Shown: positions 54,588 to 62,880 of the stretch, in pieces
How positions within the stretch are numbered: the first letter of the stretch is position 1
How the letters are laid out: the number at the start of each line of letters is the position of its first letter
From: CAXBGS01 sp963975425
GTDB taxonomy: Bacteria > Planctomycetota > Planctomycetia > Pirellulales > Pirellulaceae
Assembly (NCBI GenBank): GCA_963975425.1
Contig: CAXBGS010000006.1
Location: 310,001-374,000, forward strand
DNA: 64,000 nucleotides
Direction of reading: 5' to 3'
Notes under the pieces: generated by a model
Database searches by the model: none
What the model saw: only the letters and a program-made list of their open reading frames with translations
What the model was told of the DNA's origin: nothing
Translations under genes and position numbers: made by a program

Positions 54588-54650
54588 GCGACAGAAAGGC
54601 TTGCTTCGCATCACACCGATGGCTGCCACCAAAGGGGGTGATGAGGGTCG
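54588..54650 (+). repeat. Structured repeat, copy 2
   Basis: AACATCAGAGGCGAC, GAAAGGCT, GCTTCGC, GGCTGCCACC and GGGTCG as in copy 1 at 48867. The middle differs but again can form a stem: CATCAC near 54609 with GTGATG near 54638. It lies between the integrase start and tRNA-Asp. Confidence 0.6.
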
Positions 54651-54745
54651 TCTGACCAAAGTTCTCGGACAACTTTTCGGACAGTGCCAACGGACACCAA
54701 ACAGTGAACATTCGCAAGTCCAAGTAATTGCAGGCTTTAAAGCAG

Positions 54746-54819
54746 CGACGCGGACGGGACTCGAACCCGCAACCTCCGGATCGACAGTCCGGGGCTCTAA
54801 CCAATTGAGCTACCGCGCC
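54746..54819 (-). tRNA. tRNA-Asp (GTC)
   Basis: 74 bases on the minus strand. Acceptor GGCGCGG pairs with CCGCGTC (one G-T), the D-arm begins AGCTC, the anticodon arm is CCGGA-CTGTCGA-TCCGG with anticodon GTC, and the T-arm is GCGGG-TTCGAGT-CCCGT. No CCA is encoded. A tyrosine recombinase gene lies beside its 3' end, so this tRNA is the likely insertion site of the accessory region. Confidence 0.97.
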
Positions 54820-55266
54820 TGGTGACAAGACCGAAGCGACAATGTCGCCGGCGTGTTCATGGCTGGAAGGCGGATTATATCGATGGTCCCGTGACCCGCA
54901 AGAGCACGTCTGAGGGAACTGCATCCTTTTGTTGTTCGGGAATGAAGATTGGCCGGTTGGACACGTTGTACCGGTTGCATCGGCGCTCCAGCCGTTATTC
55001 CGGTCCGGTTCGTGTCGGGACGGGCCCGTCGGAGCCAACAAGCCGCCAATTCGATCCTAGGCTTCCGTTAGGCTGCGGGTCATTTTACCGCAAGCAACCT
55101 CGACCGCTTGGCGCCGTCAACGACCGGGGCCAAAGGCCGCTCGGTCCATCGGCAGCATGCCATTTGTGGACTGCAAATGCTCCCGGTGGGCTGCAAGTGC
55201 TCCTAGTGGGTTGGCCGATTTCCTTCCCTTTAAAATCTCGACACAACGCGGCAACGCAGGTTCGTC
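54820..55266. other. Intergenic region upstream of tRNA-Asp
   Basis: About 440 bases with the promoter of tRNA-Asp. It contains a tandem repeat at 55171-55210. No gene is supported. Confidence 0.5.
55171..55210 (+). repeat. Tandem repeat, 20-base unit, two copies
   Basis: CTGCAAATGCTCCCGGTGGG is followed directly by CTGCAAGTGCTCCTAGTGGG, with three mismatches. Confidence 0.8.
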
Positions 55267-55437
55267 ATGAATACCGCAATCATCACAGCTTTCTCGATCA
55301 CCGGGTGGTTTTCATCCGTCGTGCGATGGGTCACCAGTTCCTTCAACTCGATGGATGTGACGCAGTGGGGGATCGTCGCCGCTTGTGCCGTGGTTTTCGG
55401 GTTCTTGTGCCTCAAGGGTACTGCGCTGGATCGCTAG
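55267..55437 (+). CDS. Very small membrane protein
   Basis: 56 codons, ATG 55267 to TAG 55437. MNTAIITAFSITGWFSSVVR, then a membrane segment QWGIVAACAVVFGFLCLKG. Short single-helix proteins with this layout occur in planctomycetes. It is too small to be sure, but the frame is clean and the hydrophobic segment is well formed. Its last codons are part of the tandem repeat that follows. Confidence 0.5.
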   Translation: MNTAIITAFSITGWFSSVVRWVTSSFNSMDVTQWGIVAACAVVFGFLCLKGTALDR

Positions 55438-55493
55438 GTAAGCTCGATCGCTAGGTGGGCTGGATCAATAGGTGGGGCTCGATCGCTAGCAGG
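55426..55493 (+). repeat. Imperfect tandem repeat, about 17-base unit, four copies
   Basis: Units begin at 55426, 55443, 55460 and 55478, each reading CT(G/C)GATC then (GC/AA)TAGGTGGG or a close variant. The first copy overlaps the last codons and stop of the small gene. Confidence 0.75.
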
Positions 55494-55654
55494 CTCGTTC
55501 GGCCGGCCGAACTCGACCGGGTTTGAGCGTCGGCGTCTCGCTCGCCAGGCATCTTTACTGATTCATCGCGGACGACTGCTGTCACTGGCCGATGGATCCG
55601 ATTTCCCGGCATCGCATGATCCCGGCATCCCATTGGCATCGACCAAAGTGCATC

Positions 55655-55686
55655 ACACCGGGAATACGCAACACCGGCAATACGCA
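55655..55686 (+). repeat. Tandem repeat, 16-base unit, two copies
   Basis: ACACCGGGAATACGCA then ACACCGGCAATACGCA, one mismatch. Confidence 0.75.
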
Positions 55687-55751
55687 CCCCGATTGTTGCC
55701 CGATCACTCACTGGTGTACCGTTCGGCCTGGTTCCGCCACAGGACGCACGC

Positions 55752-55796
55752 GCCTTTACCGCACGGGGCTTTTACTGGGGGCCTTTACTGCACGGG
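55752..55796 (+). repeat. Imperfect tandem repeat, about 15-base unit, three copies
   Basis: GCCTTTACCGCACGGG, then a shortened GCTTTTACTGGGG, then GCCTTTACTGCACGGG. Confidence 0.7.
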
Positions 55797-55802
55797 TTCA
55801 AT

Positions 55803-55836
55803 TTCTTCGCGGCACACCCTTCTTCGCGGCCCACTT
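55803..55836 (+). repeat. Tandem repeat, 17-base unit, two copies
   Basis: TTCTTCGCGGCACACCC then TTCTTCGCGGCCCACTT. Confidence 0.7.
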
Positions 55837-55879
55837 CTTTTCTTGTTCGATTTCCTGTGAAGGAAAGGTGCGACCGGCC

Positions 55880-55940
55880 AACGGAATGCTCACGGCGCGA
55901 AACGCCTACCCACGAAACGCCTACCGACGGAATGCCTGCG
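55880..55940 (+). repeat. Imperfect tandem repeat, about 15-base unit, four copies
   Basis: AACGGAATGCTCACG, GCGAAACGCCTACC, CACGAAACGCCTACC, GACGGAATGCCTGCG. The two middle copies are nearly identical. Confidence 0.65.
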
Positions 55941-56172
55941 GATGAAATCGATGAAATAGTTCGGCAGCGAGGCGGGGCTCGTCTGCCAGCTCAGCGGTCT
56001 CGTTCTACAATAGGTCAAGCGGATTGCTGCAGCCGCATGCCTGATTTCAGGTCAATTGCCGACGGCGAAACTTTCCAGGTTGGCACCGTGCCGCTATCAT
56101 CACATGCGATAGCGGTACGATCATGCGACTGTGATGGTGACAATCCGAACTTTTTAGCAATGGAATCAAACG
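55941..56172. other. Upstream region of the L7/L12-tail gene
   Basis: No gene. It must carry the promoter for 56173. A short AT-richer stretch lies before the start. Confidence 0.4.
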
Positions 56173-56499
56173 ATGCCACTTTTTGAGATTGAAACCGATT
56201 CGCACATCATCATCACCTGGGCCGACGATGAGTCCGCGGCGAGAGTCGTTGTCAGTGACGCCTACCCGACCGATGACATCGTCCGATTGACCAAGCGTCC
56301 GCGCGATACTTGGGTGATCAGCAAAGGCGCCCTTGGGCTGACGAACAAATCACTCGATCCCTGTGTCGTCGCTCGCGATTGCCTGAGCCGTTCGGCGGGC
56401 GACAAGGTGAACGCGATTCGCTTGTACCGAATGGAAACCGGCAGCGATCTAGAACAGGCTCGCAAGGCGATCGAATCAAATATGGTGATCGGTTGGTAA
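56173..56499 (+). CDS. Hypothetical protein with an L7/L12-type C-terminal helix pair
   Basis: 108 residues. The N-terminal part is beta-rich (FEIETDSHIIITWADDESAA, VVVSDAYPTDDIVRLTKRP). The C-terminal part VNAIRLYRMETGSDLEQARK then AIESNMVIGW follows the ribosomal L7/L12 C-terminal pattern (K-x-x-x-I-k-x-y-R-x-x-T-g-x-x-L-x-x-A-K-x-x-V-E). This fusion type is known in planctomycetes but its function is not. It is 100 bases upstream of the secreted-protein gene, in the same direction. Confidence 0.62.
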   Translation: MPLFEIETDSHIIITWADDESAARVVVSDAYPTDDIVRLTKRPRDTWVISKGALGLTNKSLDPCVVARDCLSRSAGDKVNAIRLYRMETGSDLEQARKAIESNMVIGW

Positions 56500-56610
56500 T
56501 GGAGAGAGAGAGGAAAGGTGGATCGTCGCCGGCAATAGGCAATCGTTAGACGTCATCTTTCAGGTCAGAAACGTAAGTCCTTGCGGCAATACCTCATCTC
56601 GCCTCACGCC

Positions 56611-59040
56611 ATGCCTCGCTTCGTTTTCCTGCTGTTGGTCTTTTGTCTGCCGATCGTCGTCGGTTGCGAAGGTTGTCGACCTCAGGGGGACGCGGCCGAC
56701 GAAACCGATGAACAGGCACCGGTTCAGGATTACACGGCCAAGCCTGCCGAGGCGTTTCCCGGCGGCAACGGGCCGATCGCCGGTGGGATCAAGCCCGGTC
56801 ACTGGCTGACCGCGATGCAATCGCTCAAGAGCAACCGGGCTGATGCGCGCGGGCAATTGCGAAGTGACGCGGTAGCGACCGGTACGAATCTTTCCGGCCA
56901 AGCGGTCGATGCGACGCCCGGTCAATCGATTCCATCGGTCCGGCCCGTCGTGCTGCCAAAGGGGCAAGAGCGGCGGATCGATTTTCGTCTGCTCGCGCCC
57001 GTCCCGTTGATGGCCGATCAAAGCCGAGTCACGCTGGGCAGCCGGTTCGTTTCGTCCGGCGCGTCGGTGTACTTTGACGCCGGCCGGCAGCCGTTCTATG
57101 TGATGTCCGGCGAAGAATACTTCTTTGTCATCTTAACGAACCGTCCTGAGCGATTCGCAAAATTTCAAGTCGCCGACTGGGTCAGGCCCTTTCGCGATGA
57201 GGCGTCCTTTCAAGACAAATCGGCAAACTATCGAGTCGTGGTTCCGCCGACCGATGGCATGTTGCCCCTGGCCGAAACGATGTTGGATTGGACCAGCACC
57301 GCTTACGTGTTGTGGGACGATTTGTCGCCCGACGCGTTGACTCCCGCACAGGCGACCGCCATGGCCGATTGGCTGCGGTTCGGCGGCCAGCTGATCATCA
57401 ACGGTGCGGACGCGGCCGACGGGATCGCCAAAACCAAGCTCGCCGATGTGATGCCGTTGAAACCCACCGGGAACATCCAGTTGGATGCCGATGCGGGAGC
57501 CAGCTTGCTAAAAAATTGGTCGGTCAGGACCGATCGAAGCACCGATGCGCAGATCGCTTTGTTGCGCAGCCAATCCGGACGCATCGCGGTCGACGGCAAA
57601 CTGGTCGCCGGTGCATATGAGGTCAAGGAATCCGCCAATCTGTTACTCGCCCGCCGCGTCGGTCGCGGACGTGTGGTGCAATCGCGGTTCGACATGACCA
57701 GTGATTGGTTGTCACAGTGGAAATCGTTTGACAGTTTCCTCAACGCCGCAGTGTTGCTGCGTCCGCGGCGGGAGTACGTGGATTCCGTCGACGTGATGAG
57801 CGGTTCCTTTACGAGCCAACGCTATGCCGACAGCCAATTGAAACGCGCCGTCCCAACGGTCAATACGCGGTTTCACATCGCGGCACGCGACGCAGTCTTA
57901 CGCGGCCCGGCGACCGCAGTCGCAGATGATTCCACCGCACCGGTCGTCAAAGTCTCGAATCCGAATGTCGGGTTCGGGGATTCGTTCACACGATATGATT
58001 TGGTCTCTGGCACGTCGGCGTGGAACGACAACAGCGACGCGATCCGTACGGCTCGCGAAATTTTGATCGATGAAGCGGGCATCGAAATTCCCGAGTCGTC
58101 GCTGATCGCGAAGTCGCTGGCGTACTATTTGATCCTTCTGGTGCCGGTCAACTACATCGTGTTCCGGCTGCTTGGCCGCCTGGAATATGCCTGGTTGGCC
58201 GTGCCCCTGATCGCCGTCGGAGGCGCCTTGTGGGTCGCACGATTGGCTCGATTGGATATCGGGTTTGCTCGCAGCCAGACGGAGATCGCCGTGTTAGAGA
58301 TGCATGCCGGATATCCGCGCGGCCATTTGTCGCGAATCGTCGCAATCTATAACTCGCTGTCCAGTCGGTACGATGTACAGTTCGATCGGCTCGATGCGGC
58401 GGCATTGCCCGTTCAAACCGGAAACGACATCGCGGACAGCAGCGAAGTCGTATTCAAGACGTCGTTTGCCGAGGGGCCTTCGCTCAGCGGTGTTCCTGTG
58501 GCCAGTGGTCGTACTCAGCATATTCACGCCGAACAGATGATCGACTTGGGCGGCTCGATCGTTCGTCAAGAGGAATCGATTCGAAACGGAACCGAGTATG
58601 AATTGTTTGACGTGTTCGTGATCGAGAAAGACGACTCCGGTGATGTCCGCGTCGCAAGCGTCGGCGCGATCGCCCCGGGCGGAACTGTTTTGCCGCGATT
58701 CAAGCGTATTGCCGCAGCGGCAATCAGCGATGAGTTGCCCATGCAATCGGTCGCCCTGCTCCGCAAGCTCGCCTCATCGGCATCGATGCCCAGTGGCAGT
58801 GCGAGATTGGTCGGACGCATTGATCAATCGTTGCCCGGAATGACGATCACGCCGACGTCGAATCAGCTTTCGGGACAGACCTTGGTGTTGGCACACCTCA
58901 CGGCGGCACCGTTGCCGGTTCCACAGCCCGATGTGAACCTGGTTGCCGACCTGCGACGCGTTAACAAACTTGATCCCAGCAAAAATCAGGCGATCGACGA
59001 TGTCGAAGATGATGATGTCGAAGATGATGAAACAGAATAA
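56611..59040 (+). CDS. Large secreted/membrane protein of unknown function with acidic C-terminal end
   Basis: 809 residues from ATG 56611 (MPRFVFLLLVFCLPIVVGCE); the lipobox-like VVGC suggests a lipoprotein, and a TTG at 56581 would add ten residues. The body has an unremarkable beta-rich region (RRIDFRLLAPVPLMADQSRV), a DUF4350-like stretch near residue 240 (MADWLRFGGQLIINGADAAD, a ThuA/glutamine-amidotransferase-like strand pattern), a membrane segment near 510-550 (LAYYLILLVPVNYIVFRLLG), and a charged C-terminus with repeated DDVEDD. It is nine bases from the ABC ATPase, so they form one operon. Confidence 0.78.
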   Translation: MPRFVFLLLVFCLPIVVGCEGCRPQGDAADETDEQAPVQDYTAKPAEAFPGGNGPIAGGIKPGHWLTAMQSLKSNRADARGQLRSDAVATGTNLSGQAVDATPGQSIPSVRPVVLPKGQERRIDFRLLAPVPLMADQSRVTLGSRFVSSGASVYFDAGRQPFYVMSGEEYFFVILTNRPERFAKFQVADWVRPFRDEASFQDKSANYRVVVPPTDGMLPLAETMLDWTSTAYVLWDDLSPDALTPAQATAMADWLRFGGQLIINGADAADGIAKTKLADVMPLKPTGNIQLDADAGASLLKNWSVRTDRSTDAQIALLRSQSGRIAVDGKLVAGAYEVKESANLLLARRVGRGRVVQSRFDMTSDWLSQWKSFDSFLNAAVLLRPRREYVDSVDVMSGSFTSQRYADSQLKRAVPTVNTRFHIAARDAVLRGPATAVADDSTAPVVKVSNPNVGFGDSFTRYDLVSGTSAWNDNSDAIRTAREILIDEAGIEIPESSLIAKSLAYYLILLVPVNYIVFRLLGRLEYAWLAVPLIAVGGALWVARLARLDIGFARSQTEIAVLEMHAGYPRGHLSRIVAIYNSLSSRYDVQFDRLDAAALPVQTGNDIADSSEVVFKTSFAEGPSLSGVPVASGRTQHIHAEQMIDLGGSIVRQEESIRNGTEYELFDVFVIEKDDSGDVRVASVGAIAPGGTVLPRFKRIAAAAISDELPMQSVALLRKLASSASMPSGSARLVGRIDQSLPGMTITPTSNQLSGQTLVLAHLTAAPLPVPQPDVNLVADLRRVNKLDPSKNQAIDDVEDDDVEDDETE

Positions 59041-59049
59041 GGACCGCTC

Positions 59050-59976
59050 ATGATCACACTGAATGGTTTCGGCAAAGACTATGGTGACTTTACCGCGGTC
59101 GAAAATATCGATTTGCAAATCGACGCCGGTCAAACGTTCGGATTTATCGGGCCCAACGGCGCCGGCAAGAGCACAACGATTCGTTTCCTGGCGACGCTGT
59201 TGCGAGCGACGCGCGGCGGCGGCGAAGTCGCCGGATGCAACGTGATGACTGATCCGGTCGGTGTGCGTCAGTCGGTCGGGTACATGCCGGACAACTTTGG
59301 CGTGTACGACGGCATGAGGGTTTGGGAGTTTCTAGACTTCTTTGCCGTCGCCTATCGCATCGGTCGTTCCCAACGCAAGCAGATCATCGACAACGTGTTG
59401 GAACTGCTTGATCTCACCCACAAGCGCGATGACTTCGTCAATGGCTTGTCGCGTGGCATGAAACAACGATTGTGCTTGGCGAAAACGTTGGTGCATGATC
59501 CGCCGGTTTTGATTCTTGACGAACCGGCCAGCGGTCTTGATCCGCGAGCCCGCGTGGAAGTCAAAGCGCTGTTGAAAGAGCTGCGCAAGATGGGCAAGAC
59601 CATTCTGATCAGCAGTCATATTCTGACGGAGCTGGCCGATTGCTGTACCTCGATTGGGATCATCGAGCGTGGGCAATTGTTGATGAGCGGCCCGATCGAA
59701 AACGTTTACAGCCAGATTCGACGAAACCGTATCGTCGAAATTCAATTCCTTTCGGGCGAGGAAGCGGGGTTGTCGATTCTGCGAAGCAGCCCGGCGCTGC
59801 GGTCCCTGGAAATTGAGCCGACCGCGGTGGTCGCCGAACTGGAGGCCGACGATGAGGGGCTCGCCGAATTGCTGGAGCAGTTGATCCGGGAAGGCGTCCG
59901 AATGCGGTCATTCAACGATCGCGACCCGACGCTGGAGGATGTCTTCATGACCGTGACAAAGGGGCTGGTCACCTGA
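59050..59976 (+). CDS. ABC transporter ATP-binding protein
   Basis: 308 residues. FGFIGPNGAGKSTTIRFLAT (Walker A), VNGLSRGMKQRLCLAKTLVH (signature SRGMKQ), PVLILDEPASGLDPRARVEV (Walker B), ISSHILTELADCCTSIGII (H-loop). The C-terminal 90 residues are the DrrA/GldA-type extension. It exports an unknown substrate with a permease that is not encoded in this window on the right; the tRNA follows instead. GldA-type ATPases usually have the permease (GldF) and an auxiliary GldG beside them, and the 809-residue protein upstream could be the GldG-like partner. Confidence 0.9.
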   Translation: MITLNGFGKDYGDFTAVENIDLQIDAGQTFGFIGPNGAGKSTTIRFLATLLRATRGGGEVAGCNVMTDPVGVRQSVGYMPDNFGVYDGMRVWEFLDFFAVAYRIGRSQRKQIIDNVLELLDLTHKRDDFVNGLSRGMKQRLCLAKTLVHDPPVLILDEPASGLDPRARVEVKALLKELRKMGKTILISSHILTELADCCTSIGIIERGQLLMSGPIENVYSQIRRNRIVEIQFLSGEEAGLSILRSSPALRSLEIEPTAVVAELEADDEGLAELLEQLIREGVRMRSFNDRDPTLEDVFMTVTKGLVT

Positions 59977-60112
59977 TCTGCGGCAAGATCAGGGGGTGTG
60001 CTTGTGATAATCCTCTGCCGACTTGACGTGGCGACGCCCCGCGTGATACTTTTTTCGCTTTGGCGAGTTGTCGGCACCGATCAAACGGTCACCACCGCGC
60101 CAAAACACCCTC

Positions 60113-60185
60113 GGGGGATTAGCTCAGTTGGGAGAGCGACGCGCTGGCAGCGCGTAGGTCATCGGTTCAAGTCCGTTATCCTCCA
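60113..60185 (+). tRNA. tRNA-Ala (GGC)
   Basis: 73 bases. Acceptor GGGGGAT pairs with ATCCTCC, D-arm AGCTC, anticodon arm ACGCG-CTGGCAG-CGCGT with anticodon GGC, T-arm ATCGG-TTCAAGT-CCGTT. No CCA encoded. A recombinase gene starts 85 bases after the 3' end, in the same direction, so this is the likely insertion site of a second element. Confidence 0.97.
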
Positions 60186-60270
60186 CTCGGTTTTTGTTGT
60201 CTTTCTGCCGTTTGCACCGAATCATTGAATCGTCCATGCACGTTTCAATGCACGAATCGGGAGTAAGCAG

Positions 60271-61278
60271 ATGCCACGACAACCAAAACCGTTCTTTCGA
60301 AAACAGACCAAGAGCTGGTACTGTTCCATCGGCGGCCGCCAGATTTCTCTCGGAAAAGACAGGGATGCGGCCCATCAGAAGTTTCACGAGCTAATGACTG
60401 ATCGCGACGCAGTCACTTCCGAACTCGTGACCTTGTATGACCTTTCGCAGTCGTATCTCGATTGGTGCAACGCCAATCGCAAAAAAACGACCTACGATAA
60501 GCACGTGCTGTACCTTAAGAGCTTTATCGCTCACGTCGGCAACCGCATGAAAATTGCGCAGCTAAAACAACATCATCTTACGAAGTGGCGAGATGCAAAC
60601 GCATCCTGGTCAGACAATTCGGCTCACGATGCTATTTCAATTGTCCAACGCATGATCAACTGGGCGGTTGAGGAGAATTACCTTCTCCGATCGCCAATAC
60701 CGAAAGTAAAAAAACCACGCCGCAAGCGACGAGACGTCGTGTACACAGACAATCAGTGGAACACGATCGTTGCCACAGCACGTGGACCGATTCTTGACGT
60801 GCTCAACTTTCTTTATGTGACAGGATCCCGGCCCCGAGAAGCTCGTTGTTTAGAGTTGAAGCATGTACACAATGACTTGGTGATTTATCCGGCGGATGAA
60901 TCGAAAGGTGAAACGGACCCGAGAGTCATCTATCTACCGGCCGAAGCCAAGAATATCGTTGATCGACTTGGCGCTGCGCATCCTGAGGGCCCGATATTCC
61001 GCAACACTCGGAATAATCCCTGGACTAAGAATGCGATCAAGTGCGCTCTTACGCGAATCAGTAAAAAGGTAGGTTTTCGCGTCATTGCATACGGAGCGCG
61101 ACATTCCTACGCGACAAACGCGCTAACACAAGGTGGTGTTGATCCTGTGTCATTGGCCCACCTTATGGGACACAAAGACACTGCAATGGTTAGCCGCGTT
61201 TACTCGCACATCGCAAAGAACCCGAATTTCTTACGCGAGCAAGCCGAGAAAGCGGTCCGGCGAAAATCAGCGGGTTGA
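60271..61278 (+). CDS. Tyrosine recombinase/integrase (tRNA-Ala side)
   Basis: 335 residues with GGGAG before ATG 60271. It is homologous to the recombinase at 53376-54545: both begin with a KPFF-(K/R)K-x5-WY-x8-LG(P/K)DRDAA pattern. Catalytic stretches are VTGSRPREARCLELKHVHND (Arg I), AYGARHSYATNALTQGGVDP (Arg II, preceded by Tyr three before as in the other copy), and LMGHKDTAMVSRVYSHIAKN with the nucleophile Tyr. The N-terminal domain (YDKHVLYLKSFIAHVGNRMK) is the SAM-like core-binding type. No second copy of the tRNA-Ala end is seen to the right within the window. Confidence 0.9.
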   Translation: MPRQPKPFFRKQTKSWYCSIGGRQISLGKDRDAAHQKFHELMTDRDAVTSELVTLYDLSQSYLDWCNANRKKTTYDKHVLYLKSFIAHVGNRMKIAQLKQHHLTKWRDANASWSDNSAHDAISIVQRMINWAVEENYLLRSPIPKVKKPRRKRRDVVYTDNQWNTIVATARGPILDVLNFLYVTGSRPREARCLELKHVHNDLVIYPADESKGETDPRVIYLPAEAKNIVDRLGAAHPEGPIFRNTRNNPWTKNAIKCALTRISKKVGFRVIAYGARHSYATNALTQGGVDPVSLAHLMGHKDTAMVSRVYSHIAKNPNFLREQAEKAVRRKSAG

Positions 61279-61710
61279 ATAAAAAACGTCCGCTTGTCAT
61301 CCGAACCGACGTCGTTGACTTGCCGGAGCAAGCGAAGTCACGACTATCCAAATTTGGATCAAGCGAAGAGGTCATGTGCGGCATTGTGCGGTAGCCCAAA
61401 GCTGGCGGACTCACGCAATTCCTGCCACTCTAACGCATTGCCTGGAGCGACGATTCGTCGAGCTGAACACGATCGATTCCGTATTGCCAAGTTAACCTGC
61501 GAGCCCCCCTGCCCTACGCCCTCTCACAAGCGGTCGCGCATCGGGCGACCCGCGCGGACGATCAAACCGAAGTTGCGACGGCAATGAGCTTAAGCACATC
61601 CATGTCAGTGCGGCTGCATTCGTTGCGTGCGCCAAATAGTAGCCATCACAATCGAGAGCTAGAGCGAATTGGTACGTGCTCGACTGCTTATGTTCCTGTC
61701 CGATTCGCTG

Positions 61711-61950
61711 CTAATGTTGACTGCGGTCCCACTTCGTTCCCGACCAATTGCGAATCACACCACTTTCGTCGCATGTCATGCATCGCCAAACAATTTCATC
61801 GCTCGACTGACGCTGGGCAAGTATCGTTGCAGCACAACCCTTTGAGCGGCATCGCAGACTCAAGTCGATCGCCATCGACGCAGCGAAGCCGCTCGCTTCA
61901 TCGACGATCAATGCCAGGAAACTAGCCAACTGACGAGCTTCCGACGGCAT
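61711..61950 (-). pseudogene. Zinc-ribbon protein remnant
   Basis: 79 codons. CRSKGCAATILAQRQSSDEI then VWRCMTCDESGVIRNWSGTK with WD is a CxxxxC...CxxC zinc-ribbon pair with a G-x-I-x-x-W tail. The N-terminal 30 residues are unstructured. The rest of the family body is missing, so this is probably the C-terminal end of a larger gene, cut on its left. Confidence 0.5.
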
Positions 61951-62385
61951 CTCTGAAAAGATTTCGCCCTAATCGTCACGAAAGTGCCGGAGGTCGGTGA
62001 CGTGTGTGGACATCCGAGGATCCATGTGCTGCTACAAGGACATTCAACGATGAACGCTTCAGGATTCCAGCACAAGGTGAGTAGATATTGCCGAGTTTGA
62101 TTTGTTTCGGTCCTGGGAAGCAGCCCTCGAAATCTAGTCGGGCGATGAGACGAAATCTCGCTTGGTGAGTCAGAGTGTTACTCCCGTGTCTGAAGTGAGC
62201 AGATCGGACTTGAAGCGTACTCCGGCGTGCGTCACCGGAGCGCGCCGCCGCAGGCCGAAATCCGCTTCGGTCGCCAGCACCTCGCGCAGTTTGTGGAATC
62301 CGCTCGACGCTGAAAATTGTCCAACCTCAGCTGATAGGTCAGCTCATCAACTCACGTCGATGTGCACGGAACCCTCCCCGCTCTC

Positions 62386-62634
62386 TTACTCATTTCGTTT
62401 CTTTCGGCTACCAACCGCCCAAGGCAGCTGACTTTTCGCTTTCAACGGAGGGACATCCTCACATTGGAGTTGCGATAGCGAAATGGAGACTTTGCAGTTG
62501 GGAAGTGCCTCGCTCACGTTCTGCACTTGCCGATCGCTCGCTTGACCGTCGAGAACATGCAGCAACGTGAGGTTCATCAGTTCCATGGCTTTGGGTTTCT
62601 CGCATACCTCGTTAGTTGCAATGTTGATTCTCAC
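62386..62634 (-). pseudogene. Leucine-rich-repeat protein tail remnant
   Basis: 82 codons. SDRQVQNVSEALPNCKVSIS has the end of a planctomycete LRR protein (A-L-P-N-C at the last repeat). Upstream LRR units are not in frame. A weak call. Confidence 0.35.
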
Positions 62635-62880
62635 CGAAACGGTTTCTATAATCTGAGTTTGTTTGACTAGTTAACTTGAGTATGCACGTCGAGTGAGCGT
62701 TGCGATGAGTCGCTGTTGTGGAGGTGCGTCTTACACGTCGCTGCCTGCTAATTCCGACCAAGAGTAAGCTTACGACATGTCATTCGGGCCACGACATGTT
62801 GAAGCGAACTCGATTGGGAATGCAATGCTAAAAGCCTAGGCAACCACTCCACTCGTGAGAACGGGACAACAGGTGCAGTT

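Larger units (their letters stand above)
61279..62880. other. Gene-poor remnant region
   Basis: About 1.6 kb after the second recombinase. Two short minus-strand remnants (61711-61950, 62386-62634) are the only coding-like pieces. The rest shows no gene, tRNA copy or clear hairpin. It probably holds the remains of an element at tRNA-Ala. Confidence 0.55.

Noticed and set aside
55592..55945. Plus-strand ORF of 117 codons in the repeat mosaic
   Set aside because: It runs through short tandem repeats of unrelated units and has no consistent residue pattern.
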